NCBI RefSeq assembly: GCF_014202275.1 | Contig: NZ_JACHGF010000001.1 | Location: 1-64,000 of the forward strand | Direction: 5' to 3' | Source: Rhabdobacter roseus | GTDB taxonomy: Bacteria > Bacteroidota > Bacteroidia > Cytophagales > Spirosomataceae | DNA: 64,000 nt | Shown: piece by piece, positions 52,530-64,000 of the stretch | Position numbering within the stretch: the stretch's first letter is position 1 | Layout of the letters: every line of letters begins with the position of its first letter | The notes under the pieces: model-generated | What the model saw: only the letters and a program-made list of their open reading frames with translations | Databases searched by the model: none | What the model was told of the DNA's origin: nothing | Translations under genes and position numbers: made by a program

Positions 52530-54176
52530 TTACTCCAGCACCCGGATCACCACCCGGCGGTTTCGGGCCCGGCCCTCCTCGGTATTGTTAGGCGCTACCG
52601 GCCGGGCATCGCCAAATCCGATGGCCGAGATGCGTTCTTCCTCCGTGCCGCGGCTTATCAGGTACTGCCTTACGGCCCGGGCTCGGCCCTCGGACAACCG
52701 CTGGTTCACCTCCTCGCTGCCGGTATTGTCGGTATGGCCTTCCACAATAAATCGTAAGGCCGAATAGCGTTTGATCAAATCGCCAATGGCGTTTAGGGAA
52801 CGATACGAAGCCTCGTCGATGACGTCGGTATCAGTGGCAAACCGAATCGGTACCGTCAGGAGCGAATCCAGGCGCTGCTGGAGGGCCAGCCGGTCGGCCT
52901 GGGACTGGCCGCTGGGGCAGCCATCGTTTTCGCGGGTACCAGGTACCTCCGGACAGCGGTCTATGCCATCGTGTACGCCGTCGCCGTCCGTATCGGGACA
53001 GCCGCCGTTTTCGTAAGTACCCGGTTTGTCGGGACACAGATCGCTCGGGTCAGGAATACCGTCGCCGTCGGTGTCGGGGCAGCCGCCGAAGCGTACCAGG
53101 CCAGGTACATCAGGGCAGGCATCAAATTGATCGTATACGCCGTCGCCATCGCGGTCGGGGCAGCCCCGCAACGTACCCGCCACGGTGGGGCATTCGTCCA
53201 GCCGGTCAATAAATCCGTCACCGTCCGTATCGGGACAGCCGCGGGTAGCCACCGGCCCAGCCTCCTGAGGGCAACGGTCTACATAATCGGGTATACCGTC
53301 CCCATCGGAGTCGGGGCAGCCAAAAAACTGGCTGGTACCGGGCACATCCGGACAGCGATCGCGGTCGTCGGGAATACCGTCGCCATCGCTATCTTTGGGC
53401 TTGCGGGTAAAGCGGTGCGTGAGGCTGAGCGCGAGAAAGCTAAACTTATCGTTGGGTGTATCGCTATACGAGGTACCTTCCTCTGGGTTGGTAAGGCGCC
53501 GCCCCGACGTAGCGTCCAGCTTGTCGGTACGGGCAAAGTAGAAGCGATAATCCAGTCCGAGCTGCCAGGTACGTGCCAATTGGTAATCAAACGCTACGCC
53601 CAGAGGAATGGTGCGCTCGGCCGTTCGGGTTACGCCCAGCCGCCCCCTGGGATTCCCCCAGCGTAAAAACAGCGGATTGCGGCCACTTACGTCACTATTG
53701 GTAAAACGTACCCGTTGGTTGGTTGTGAGGTCGTAGGCGTTGGAGCGAAAGTACATCATGCCAATTCCTCCGTACACGCTGATGTGCAGTTTTTCGTCGT
53801 CATAACGGCTAAACTGTTCCGTCAGGTCCCACTTGGCCAGCAGGTCAATGGCGCGGTAGTCGGCCACGAAATAGGAGTTAAAAAATTCGGTTTTTTCCCC
53901 GCCCAGTTTTCCGGTCGAAAAGTCAAGGCCCATGGTGAAGGCGCGTTGTACTTTCTGGTTTAGGCTGAAGCCCGCCATTCCCCGCATATCCTGCTCGCCC
54001 AGCTCGCCAAAAAACTGCGTTAGGCCGCCTCGTACCGTTATAGAATAAGGTGTGAGCTGCCGACTGGTCAGCGTTTTGGCAGCCGTGGGCTCGTCGGACT
54101 GCATACTGATCCGGCCCTGAGCCATGGCCGCTACGGATACAAAACACAGATAGCTCGCTAGTAAAATAAAACGCAT
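52530..54176 (-). CDS. OmpA-family outer-membrane protein with thrombospondin-3-type repeats
   Basis: 548 residues from the ATG at 54176 (MRFILLASYLCFVSVAAMAQG); one more ATG lies directly before it. After the signal peptide comes an N-terminal beta-barrel (about 40-260). Then roughly nine calcium-binding TSP3 repeats follow (units such as DSDGDGIPDDRDRCPDVPG, CPDTDGDG). Last is the peptidoglycan-binding OmpA domain with FIVEGHTDNTGSEEVNQRLSEGRARAV. It would anchor the outer membrane to the cell wall. Confidence 0.93.
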   Translation of the reverse strand: MRFILLASYLCFVSVAAMAQGRISMQSDEPTAAKTLTSRQLTPYSITVRGGLTQFFGELGEQDMRGMAGFSLNQKVQRAFTMGLDFSTGKLGGEKTEFFNSYFVADYRAIDLLAKWDLTEQFSRYDDEKLHISVYGGIGMMYFRSNAYDLTTNQRVRFTNSDVSGRNPLFLRWGNPRGRLGVTRTAERTIPLGVAFDYQLARTWQLGLDYRFYFARTDKLDATSGRRLTNPEEGTSYSDTPNDKFSFLALSLTHRFTRKPKDSDGDGIPDDRDRCPDVPGTSQFFGCPDSDGDGIPDYVDRCPQEAGPVATRGCPDTDGDGFIDRLDECPTVAGTLRGCPDRDGDGVYDQFDACPDVPGLVRFGGCPDTDGDGIPDPSDLCPDKPGTYENGGCPDTDGDGVHDGIDRCPEVPGTRENDGCPSGQSQADRLALQQRLDSLLTVPIRFATDTDVIDEASYRSLNAIGDLIKRYSALRFIVEGHTDNTGSEEVNQRLSEGRARAVRQYLISRGTEEERISAIGFGDARPVAPNNTEEGRARNRRVVIRVLE

Positions 54177-54207
54177 CATAGTGTATGGGATCTCGCGGTA
54201 TGAATAG

Positions 54208-54215
54208 CAAAGATA
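54208..54215 (-). promoter_or_regulatory. -7 element of the OmpA gene
   Basis: Reads TATCTTTG on the minus strand, 31 nt before the ATG at 54176. Its position supports the short start over an upstream GTG. Confidence 0.45.
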
Positions 54216-54348
54216 AAAATCTGTGCCTAACTCCCCCAATTTCACCCAATAAAATCAGGCAGTTAGCGAACTTTCCCTCCGGGGCTTGGTTTAAGAAAAG
54301 CGAATACCTATTAGTTTTGCGTCCCATCTTTGATCTAATACTTTCTCA

Positions 54349-55071
54349 ATGACCGTAGTACCCTATAAGGATAAAGATAGCCGTAAGCGCGAGCAGGTGG
54401 CGGAAATGTTCGATAATATTTCTCCTAAGTACGACCTCCTCAACCACCTCCTGAGCGGGGGGATCGATATTTACTGGCGCAAACGCGCCGTGCGGCTGCT
54501 GCGGAAGGCCCAGCCCAAAAAGATCCTTGACATCGCCACGGGTACCGGCGACTTCGCCATTGAGGCCTTGTCTTTAAACCCCGACAAGATCATCGGCGTG
54601 GATATTTCGGAAGGAATGCTGGCCGTGGGCCGCGAAAAAATCCAAAAGCTAGGCAAGCAGGACATCATCGAGCTCCGCACCGGCGACTCGGAAAGTTTGC
54701 CCTTTACAGACAATTATTTCGACGCCGTTATCGTTTCGTTTGGAGTACGGAATTTCGAGAATCTGGCCGCCGGGCTCCGTGACATGTACCGCGTCCTGCG
54801 GCCCGAAGGTACCTGCGTGGTGGTAGAGTTTTCCAAGCCCCGCTCGTTTCCGTTCAAGCAGCTGTACAGCTTTTATTTCCGGTACATTTTGCCTACCATT
54901 GGCAAGGCCATTTCCCGGGACAGCTCGGCTTACAAGTACCTGCCCGAGTCGGTGCAGGCCTTTCCGGACGGCGCCGATTTCCTGGCTATTTATGAAAAAG
55001 CGGGTTTTAAAAAAACTAAATGCATACCACTTACCTTCGGGATTTGCTCCATTTACATTGGCCAAAAGTAG
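54349..55071 (+). CDS. menG: Demethylmenaquinone methyltransferase
   Basis: 240 residues (UbiE/MenG/COQ5 family). Signature NISPKYDLLNHLLSGGIDIYWRKRAV, SAM motif ILDIATGTGDFAIEA, FGVRNFENLAAGLRDMYRVLRPEG and the C-terminal FGICSIYIG. Final C-methylation of menaquinone, the likely quinone here. Its 3' end overlaps porT by 52 nt. Confidence 0.95.
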   Translation: MTVVPYKDKDSRKREQVAEMFDNISPKYDLLNHLLSGGIDIYWRKRAVRLLRKAQPKKILDIATGTGDFAIEALSLNPDKIIGVDISEGMLAVGREKIQKLGKQDIIELRTGDSESLPFTDNYFDAVIVSFGVRNFENLAAGLRDMYRVLRPEGTCVVVEFSKPRSFPFKQLYSFYFRYILPTIGKAISRDSSAYKYLPESVQAFPDGADFLAIYEKAGFKKTKCIPLTFGICSIYIGQK

Positions 55072-55763
55072 TTGTTGGGATTGGCCTGGCTTTTCTTACC
55101 ATCCAGGAGAGTAAGGCGCAGGGGACGGGCTACGTGCGTCGGCACCTGGAGTTTTACGACGACAAACCCATTCACTATGGATTCCTGTTTGCCATGCCCG
55201 TTACCCGCTTCAACATCCAGCGGAGCGACCAGTACCTGCAAGGCAGCGATTCGCTGTACCTGATCCAGTCGCCGCGAAAAGCGGCTTTTCGGGTCGGGGT
55301 GATTGCCAACGCCTACCTTAGCGAGCATTTCGATCTCCGTACTACCCCCGGCATTTCGTTGTACGCGCGCTCGGTCGATTACCGCTTTACCGGCGGAAGT
55401 ACCCGGCCCGAAACCCGGGAGTCCACCTGGATCGAAATCCCGGTACTGCTCAAGTACAAGTCTACCCGCCGGGTGAATACCCGCATGTACCTGCTGGCCG
55501 GCATGACGCTGGGCATCGAGACCAACGTGAAGCGCAGCCGCGCCAATGGCCCTTCTGGAAGTCGGCTTGATACCCAAACGACGGACCTCACGCTGGACTA
55601 CGGCGTCGGCTTCGAGCAGTTTTTTGAGTTCTTTAAGTTTTCTCCAGAACTGCGCTTTTCGCACGGCATGGTCAATTTGCTCCGTCCCACGGACAGCACC
55701 TCCGGCCTGGGGCTAAACCGACTCACGTCGCACGCCGTGACGCTCTACATCAATTTTGAGTAA
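55020..55763 (+). CDS. porT: PorT-family type IX secretion/gliding outer-membrane protein
   Basis: 247 residues. Signal peptide MHTTYLRDLLHLHWPKVVVGIGLAFLTIQESKAQ, then a beta-barrel with HYGFLFAMPVTRFNI, FRVGVIANAYLSEHFDLRTTPGISLYARSVDYRF, and LDYGVGFEQFFEFFKFSPELRFSHGMVNLL, all typical of PorT/SprT. PorT is needed for type IX secretion and gliding. It follows and overlaps menG, a common Cytophagales order, so expression is probably coupled. Confidence 0.9.
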   Translation: MHTTYLRDLLHLHWPKVVVGIGLAFLTIQESKAQGTGYVRRHLEFYDDKPIHYGFLFAMPVTRFNIQRSDQYLQGSDSLYLIQSPRKAAFRVGVIANAYLSEHFDLRTTPGISLYARSVDYRFTGGSTRPETRESTWIEIPVLLKYKSTRRVNTRMYLLAGMTLGIETNVKRSRANGPSGSRLDTQTTDLTLDYGVGFEQFFEFFKFSPELRFSHGMVNLLRPTDSTSGLGLNRLTSHAVTLYINFE

Positions 55764-55818
55764 GTACCTCTGGAAATCAGTTGCTTCCATTTTTTTTGCT
55801 ATTTTTTTGATAAAATAG

Positions 55819-55849
55819 TTGCACAGAACAAATCACTCCTCCATATTTG
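55819..55849 (+). promoter_or_regulatory. Promoter of tRNA-Val
   Basis: TTG at 55819-55821, 20-nt spacer, CATATTTG at 55842-55849 (7 of 8 to TAnnTTTG), 23 nt before the tRNA. Confidence 0.6.
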
Positions 55850-55872
55850 CAGTCCCAAACGACAACAAAAAG

Positions 55873-55947
55873 GGGTTCTTAGCTCAGCTGGTTCAGAGCA
55901 CCTGCCTTACAAGCAGGGGGTCGGGGGTTCGAATCCCTCAGGACCCA
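55873..55947 (+). tRNA. tRNA-Val (TAC)
   Basis: 75 nt. Acceptor GGGTTCT/AGGACCC with one G-T pair, anticodon stem CCTGC/GCAGG with loop CTTACAA (TAC), T-arm with GGTTCGAATCC, discriminator A; CCA not encoded. Confidence 0.95.
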
Positions 55948-55953
55948 CATTCA

Positions 55954-55990
55954 AAAAGCACTTACGATCCTTCGTAAGTGCTTTTCTTTT
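55954..55990 (+). terminator. Terminator of tRNA-Val
   Basis: Perfect 13-bp stem AAAAGCACTTACG/CGTAAGTGCTTTT with a 6-nt loop, then CTTTT. Confidence 0.85.
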
Positions 55991-56021
55991 ATACGCTTGT
56001 CCCAAGTACCTTAGCTCCCCC

Positions 56022-56603
56022 TCACTCGAGCGAATTCAGGAACCGAATCAGACCAGCCACGTCCAGGATATGATCCACGACGGTATGCAGAATGGCGTAC
56101 TGGGGCATGTACCCGGCCTGGGCGGTTTCGGGGAGCTGCGCCACGGTGACGCCCCCGGCCTTTTTGATGGCGGTGAGGCCGTTGGTACCGTCCGAATTGG
56201 CCCCTGACAGCAAAATGCCGACCAAGGCAGGCCCGTATACTTCGGCGGCGGACTCAAAGGTGACGTCCAGCGAGGGGCGGCTGAAATTGACTTTCTCCGA
56301 GTCGTCCAGCGAAAAGAGCTGCTGTTTTTCCAGCAACAGGTGGTAATCAGCGGGAGCCAGGTAGATGTTGCCGGGCTGAATGGGGTCCTTGTCTTCTACC
56401 TCGCGCAGCGGTAGGGCCGACTTCAGCGCCAGGATGTCCAGCAGGGTAGAGTCGCTGGAGTTTTTGCGATGCAGCACGATGATCATCACCAGAGGGACCC
56501 GTGGCGCTAGGGCCGGAAGCAGGTGCAGCAGCACTTCGATACTTCCGGAAGAGCCCCCGACGACCACGGCCCGGCAGGGGGGTGTTAGTCTATTTTCCTC
56601 CAT
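56022..56603 (-). CDS. CheB-type methylesterase, catalytic domain only
   Basis: 193 residues; no receiver domain. Catalytic triad visible: Ser18/19 in VVVGGSSGSIE, His45 in VLHRKNSS, Asp138 in LLSGANSDGTNG. Removes methyl or deamidates glutamine in chemoreceptor-like proteins. Its start overlaps the CheR stop by 19 nt. No chemoreceptor or CheA gene nearby, so the substrate may be the large kinases encoded upstream in the operon (inference). Confidence 0.92.
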   Translation of the reverse strand: MEENRLTPPCRAVVVGGSSGSIEVLLHLLPALAPRVPLVMIIVLHRKNSSDSTLLDILALKSALPLREVEDKDPIQPGNIYLAPADYHLLLEKQQLFSLDDSEKVNFSRPSLDVTFESAAEVYGPALVGILLSGANSDGTNGLTAIKKAGGVTVAQLPETAQAGYMPQYAILHTVVDHILDVAGLIRFLNSLE

Positions 56604-57400
56604 ATCTTTTCTTTATTCATGGGTTTGAACTGGGATTGTATGGTCGAAAATTTCAGCGTTTCTTTGGCACCTAAGGCTAAGTACCCCAGCGGGCTCAGGC
56701 TTTCGTAAAATAGGTTAAGTACCCGGTCCTGGAGGTCTTTGTCAAAGTAGATCAACACGTTTCGGCACAGGATGAGGTCAAATTCGTTGAAGGAGCGATC
56801 CGAGACCAGGTTATGGGTCGAGAAAACCATCTTTTGGGCCAGCTCTTCGTCAAACTTGGCCTGCCCGTAATGAGCCGTGTAGTAGGAGGAAAAATCTTTG
56901 GTACCTCCGGATTCAATGTAGTTTTCGGAATACTGCTTGAGTTGGTTCAACCCAAAAATACCCTTGCGTGCTTTTTCCAGTACTTCCGGGTTCAGGTCAG
57001 TGGCGTACAGCAGCGATTTGTGCAGTAAGTTAGCCTCTTTGAGCAAAATAGCCATGGAATAGACTTCCTCGCCCGTAGAGCAGCCCGCGTGCCATACCCG
57101 AATAAAAGGCTTCGCCGCAATGGATGGAAGTACCTCCGCGCGCAGACACTTGTAAAAGAGCGGGTCCCGAAACATCTCCGTGACGTTGACGGTGATTTCT
57201 TCCACAAAACGCCGCAAGTAGGTAGAGTCCGTCCGGACCCGGTACCTGAGCTCCGCAAAGCTGGGGAATTTGTCCAGCCCGTACAGACGGGTAATCCGTC
57301 TTTTCAGCGACGCCCGGGAGTAGTTGGTGAAGTCGTACCCGTATATATCAAACAGATCATTCAGCAAGATGTCAATTTCCTCCTCTTCTATCATGGCCAA
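56585..57400 (-). CDS. CheR-type protein-glutamate methyltransferase
   Basis: 271 residues. N-terminal helical domain (LLNDLFDIYGYDFTNYSRASLKRRI), the TEMFRDPLFYKCL motif, SAM site IRVWHAGCSTGEEVYSMAILL, and DLILCRNVLIYFDKDLQDRVLNLFYESLSPLGYLALG. No TPR extension. Uses SAM to methylate glutamates. Only 3 nt after the receiver gene and coupled to cheB. Confidence 0.93.
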   Translation of the reverse strand: MAMIEEEEIDILLNDLFDIYGYDFTNYSRASLKRRITRLYGLDKFPSFAELRYRVRTDSTYLRRFVEEITVNVTEMFRDPLFYKCLRAEVLPSIAAKPFIRVWHAGCSTGEEVYSMAILLKEANLLHKSLLYATDLNPEVLEKARKGIFGLNQLKQYSENYIESGGTKDFSSYYTAHYGQAKFDEELAQKMVFSTHNLVSDRSFNEFDLILCRNVLIYFDKDLQDRVLNLFYESLSPLGYLALGAKETLKFSTIQSQFKPMNKEKIWRKID

Positions 57401-57403
57401 CGC

Positions 57404-57769
57404 TTAAATACTTGCTAACATCTCTAACAGCTTGTCTACATCAATGGGTTTTGAAATATATCCGTCGGCTCCGGCCCGCAGGCATTTTTCCCGGTCGCCT
57501 ACCATGGCTTGGGCAGTTACCGAAAACACGGGCGTATCCTTCCGCTTCTCGATGCCTTTGATGCGGGGGATGGCCTCGTACCCGTCCATGTCGGGCATCA
57601 TCATATCAATCAGGATGGCATCCACGACTTCGTCGGTTTGCAAGAGCTCCAGGGCTTCCTGAGCGTCCTGGCGGGAGATACAATCAAATGATTTTGCACG
57701 TAGCGTAGCCGTAAGTGCAAAAATATTTCTTGCATCATCATCAATGATCAGTATCCTTTTTTTGCTCAT
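57404..57769 (-). CDS. Single-domain response regulator
   Basis: 121 residues from the ATG at 57769 (MSKKRILIIDDDARNIFAL); the longer frame upstream overlaps the kinase gene in another frame. Asp55 in ILIDMMMPDMDG, Thr-type position in FSVTAQAM, Lys in YISKPID. Very similar to the last receiver of the kinase encoded upstream (same RNIF and GDREKC stretches), so it may compete for or relay the same phosphoryl group. No output domain. Confidence 0.93.
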   Translation of the reverse strand: MSKKRILIIDDDARNIFALTATLRAKSFDCISRQDAQEALELLQTDEVVDAILIDMMMPDMDGYEAIPRIKGIEKRKDTPVFSVTAQAMVGDREKCLRAGADGYISKPIDVDKLLEMLASI

Positions 57770-57825
57770 GCTGGTAGCTTCCTTAAGTAAAGCGTGGGTT
57801 AGTGAATCAATCATTAGGGGGGGAC

Positions 57826-61446
<3,621 letters not shown>

Positions 61447-61479
61447 AGCGGTTTAGTAAGGCGGATTCAGGTACTTTTT

Positions 61480-63069
61480 TCAGGGTTGTTCGTTGGGTAG
61501 TTCGTCGGCCTGGGTGAGCGGTAAAACGATAATAAAACTAGCGCCTTCGTTTTCGCGGCTTTTGGCCGAAATAAGCCCGTTGTGTTTATCAATAATTTTT
61601 TTGGCAATGGCCAGCCCAATGCCCGTCCCTTCGTAGTTGGTGGGGTCATTTAGCCGCTGGAAAATCACGAAAATAAGATCCAGAAATTTTTCATCAAATC
61701 CTATGCCGTTATCATTCAGTACAATACGGCAGTACTTTCCCGTTGGGGAGGGCTCACTATTTATCTCTTTGTGCGCCACGAGCTCGGCGCTGATCGTAAC
61801 AAGAGGCGCTACGTCTTTCTTCGAAAATTTAAGCGCATTGCTGATCAGGTTTTGAAAAACCTGGCGTATCCGGCTGGGTATGGTCTCGATGATGGGTAGT
61901 TGATCCACCCGAATCACGGCCTCTTTCTCCCGAATCAAATCATCGAAGTCCTCTACCAGCTCGTTGATCAAACGGTTGAGATCCGTTGGCTGAAACTGCG
62001 CCGTGGCCGATAGCCGCGAATATTCGAGGAGGTCATTGATGAGCTGAGACATCCGGGCCGATGAGCTGATGGACCGGCTCAGGTAGGAAAGCGCCTCTTC
62101 GTTGCCGGGCAGGTACTTTTCCTTAATGATGGTATTGAATGTCTGTATTTTCCGGAGGGGCTCTTTGAGGTCGTGGGAGACTACCCACGTAAATTGCTGG
62201 AGCTCATGGTTGGCGCTTTCCAGCTCCGCGTTTTTAAGCAGAAGCTCTTTTGTTCGCACTTCTACCGTTTGTTCCAGCATCTCGTTGGCCATTTTTTGCT
62301 GGTGAATATCCGTAAAGGTACCTACCCACCGCACAATGCTACCCTGCTGCTCGACGGGTACTACCCGAAGGCAGTAGTAGCGGTAGGCCAGCGTTTGGAG
62401 ATTTTTCAGACGTACTTCGCATTCAAATTCCACGCCCCGGGCAAAATGCTCTTCCCACTTATCGCAGAGGTGGTCGTCCGGGTGGGTTTCGGGGAAAGTA
62501 CCCGCGTCCGGGGAGTAATGAAACCACTGCTCATTCACGTATTCAATCCGGCCGTCGGTAGCTACCGTGAAGGCAATCTGAGGCAGCGACTCCAGCACAA
62601 AACGAAGCTCCTGCACGCGTCCGGCTAGTTCTTCCTGGGCCTGCTTCCGGATCTCTATTTCCTGCTGCAGGGAGTTTTGGATGGCTTTTAGCTCCTGCTG
62701 CTGCTCGTAGAGCTTATTGAAGGTTTTTACTTTCAGGATCAAAATATCCGGGTCAACGGGCTTGGTGATGTAGTCGATTCCGCCGGAGGTATAGCCCTTG
62801 GTGATGAATTTCTTCTCCCGGTTTACGGCCGAAAGAAAGATGATCGGGATGTCTTTGGCTTTGCTGTAACCCGCAATGGCCTCGGCTACCTCAAAGCCAT
62901 CCATGCCGGGCATTTGTACGTCCAGTATGATGAGCGAGTAGCTGCTTTTCAGAATTTTTTTTAGAGCCTCTTCACCTGACTCAGCCGTATCCGTTTGAAA
63001 ATTATGCAGCTCGAGTATTCTTTTTAGCGGAAGGATATTTTCGGGCCTGTCATCAACAATAAGAATCAT
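61480..63069 (-). CDS. Receiver-PAS-histidine kinase
   Basis: 529 residues from the ATG at 63069 (MILIVDDRPENILPLKRIL); the 16 codons before it are rejected because the receiver's first strand starts here. Receiver with Asp50 (IILDVQMPGMDGFE), short coiled coil, PAS domain (about 152-260: TVATDGRIEYVNEQWFHYSP, ending TFTDIHQQK), HisKA with His299 in WVVSHDLKEPL, and ATPase with LNDNGIGFDEK and YEGTGIGLAIAKKI. No membrane segment; cytoplasmic. Precedes the hybrid kinase by 33 nt. Confidence 0.93.
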   Translation of the reverse strand: MILIVDDRPENILPLKRILELHNFQTDTAESGEEALKKILKSSYSLIILDVQMPGMDGFEVAEAIAGYSKAKDIPIIFLSAVNREKKFITKGYTSGGIDYITKPVDPDILILKVKTFNKLYEQQQELKAIQNSLQQEIEIRKQAQEELAGRVQELRFVLESLPQIAFTVATDGRIEYVNEQWFHYSPDAGTFPETHPDDHLCDKWEEHFARGVEFECEVRLKNLQTLAYRYYCLRVVPVEQQGSIVRWVGTFTDIHQQKMANEMLEQTVEVRTKELLLKNAELESANHELQQFTWVVSHDLKEPLRKIQTFNTIIKEKYLPGNEEALSYLSRSISSSARMSQLINDLLEYSRLSATAQFQPTDLNRLINELVEDFDDLIREKEAVIRVDQLPIIETIPSRIRQVFQNLISNALKFSKKDVAPLVTISAELVAHKEINSEPSPTGKYCRIVLNDNGIGFDEKFLDLIFVIFQRLNDPTNYEGTGIGLAIAKKIIDKHNGLISAKSRENEGASFIIVLPLTQADELPNEQP

Positions 63070-63407
63070 AGCTGTTATATAGCGGTTTGGACAAGTAAAA
63101 AGATGCCCTGGTACCACAGATAACCACTACCCCTGCACCAGGCAGCGGCTACCTTTTCGGGGCAGAACTCTATTCATATTCAAATCACGCGGAAGGGAAA
63201 GTGAGCAAAGATACGAATTGAATTTTGAATAGCGCGGTATTTTGGCCGTTGCCGCGCAGGGGATTGCCTGAAAGCGCTGTAAATGAACGGCTAAACTACC
63301 TTGCAGACACTAGCAATGCGCCACCCACTCCGCCTACGGCCCTATACGTAAGCCAAAAAGAGGGTAGTTGCAGAAACAAAAACGGAGCCCGTGCGCCAGC
63401 CGACGTG

Positions 63408-64000
63408 CTATTTGTGGGCCGTCTTGTGCAGGTACTTTCTTTTGTATTCCAGGGGAGTCATGTCGGTCACTTTTTTGAAATGCCGGTAAAAATTGGAGAC
63501 ATTGTTAAAGCCACACTCAAAGCAGATCACTTCCGTAGCCAGCCGGTCGTCCACCAGGAGCCGACAGGCGTGGCTGATGCGGATCTCGGTCAGGAAATCG
63601 TTGTAGGTTTTGTTGGTCATGAGCTTGAAGTACCTACAGAAAGAAGTCACGCTCAGGTTGGCCACCGAGGAAACATCCTTAAGGCTGATCTCTTTTTTGT
63701 AATTAGAGAGCGTGAAGGCATACACGGTGTTGAGCCGGAGCGTCTCCGAATCGTTGGATTTATAGAAGGCATTGGCCGACGCAATGCTGCTAACTTCTTC
63801 GGTCTCGGCCAGGATCTTGAGGATCGTCAGGAGCAGAATGAGCCGGTCCAGATTGTGGGCGTCGGCGGCGGCGTACATGAGCGGAATGATTTCCTCCCGG
63901 GCTTTGCCTTTGATAACGAGGCCCTTCCGGGCTTTTTCGTAAAGCTTCGGGATGAGGTAAGCCTCGGGCAAGTGCAGCAGGTCTGCGCCCAGGCAGTCGG
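63408..64000 (-). CDS. AraC-family regulator, C-terminal part (cut by window edge)
   Basis: The frame is open from base 64000 to the stop at 63408, about 197 residues. The apparent TTG start at 63971 is only the first possible start in the window and not the true one. The visible N-terminal part (DCLGADLLHLPEAY) looks like the end of a cupin sensor. The C-terminus has both AraC helix-turn-helices: SLKDVSSVANLSVTSFCRYFKLMTNKTYNDFLTEIRI and ATEVICFECGFNNVSNFYRHFKKVTDMTPLEYKRKYL. Targets unknown. Confidence 0.9.
   Translation of the reverse strand, partial: DCLGADLLHLPEAYLIPKLYEKARKGLVIKGKAREEIIPLMYAAADAHNLDRLILLLTILKILAETEEVSSIASANAFYKSNDSETLRLNTVYAFTLSNYKKEISLKDVSSVANLSVTSFCRYFKLMTNKTYNDFLTEIRISHACRLLVDDRLATEVICFECGFNNVSNFYRHFKKVTDMTPLEYKRKYLHKTAHK

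Noticed and set aside
52961-53666. Long frames on both strands across the TSP3 repeat region
   Set aside because: Shadows caused by the repetitive Asp/Gly-coding sequence of the OmpA-family protein.

Overview
The window comes from a Bacteroidota chromosome, most likely a member of the Cytophagales (Spirosomataceae-like). This is inferred from the single-chain SecDF, the gliding/type IX secretion genes gldH and porT, the long PurF-type amidotransferase, Bacteroidota promoters (TTG, 19-21 nt, TAnnTTTG) ahead of several genes and both tRNAs, and conserved proteins typical of this order. Most of the window looks GC-moderate to GC-rich, with one AT-rich block at about 30.7-35.3 kb. No rRNA or CRISPR array was seen.

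Layout. 1-4.0 kb: truncated amino-acid permease, secDF, a small secreted protein. 4.1-7.8 kb: a MarR regulator with a FadN-type beta-oxidation enzyme, then an Rrf2 regulator. 7.8-11.5 kb: a three-gene surface-glycan set (nucleotide-sugar epimerase, polyprenyl-phosphate-type GT2, GT-C membrane transferase). 12-18.8 kb: two lipoproteins, an M3 oligoendopeptidase, a Gfo/Idh/MocA oxidoreductase, a membrane AraC regulator, a membrane acyltransferase. 18.9-24.5 kb: the housekeeping fatty-acid operon yceD-rpmF-plsX-fabH-efp-accB-accC on the minus strand. 24.6-30.7 kb: NeuD-like acetyltransferase, secreted protein, M61 peptidase, 5'-nucleotidase-like lipoprotein, hydrolase, Crp/Fnr regulator.

30.7-35.3 kb is a foreign-looking AT-rich island ending at the 3' side of tRNA-Phe. 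It carries an XRE/S24 regulator whose promoter overlaps a perfect 12-bp inverted repeat, a SIR2-like NADase gene, a small unknown partner gene, and a decayed IS5/IS1031-like element whose 3-bp target duplication coincides with the partner gene's stop codon. This is the best candidate for an undescribed (defence) system.

35.6-38.2 kb: FadF-like Fe-S electron-transfer operon sharing a palindrome with the marR-fadN promoter. 38.3-42.1 kb: secreted c-type-heme dehydrogenase and a Tat-exported TIM-barrel protein. 42.3-50.3 kb: gldH cluster, PerM-type membrane protein, response regulator, solitary nuoN, TraB/GumN lipoprotein-like protein. 50.5-55.9 kb: purF homologue, OmpA protein with calcium-binding-type repeats, menG/ubiE, porT, tRNA-Val. 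56.0-63.1 kb: a signalling operon of two sensor kinases, a receiver, CheR and CheB. 63.4-64 kb: truncated AraC regulator.

Across the native DNA the heptamer GGTACTT/AAGTACC is strongly over-represented in all reading frames and between genes, often in inverted pairs at convergent gene ends; it is absent from the AT-rich island.
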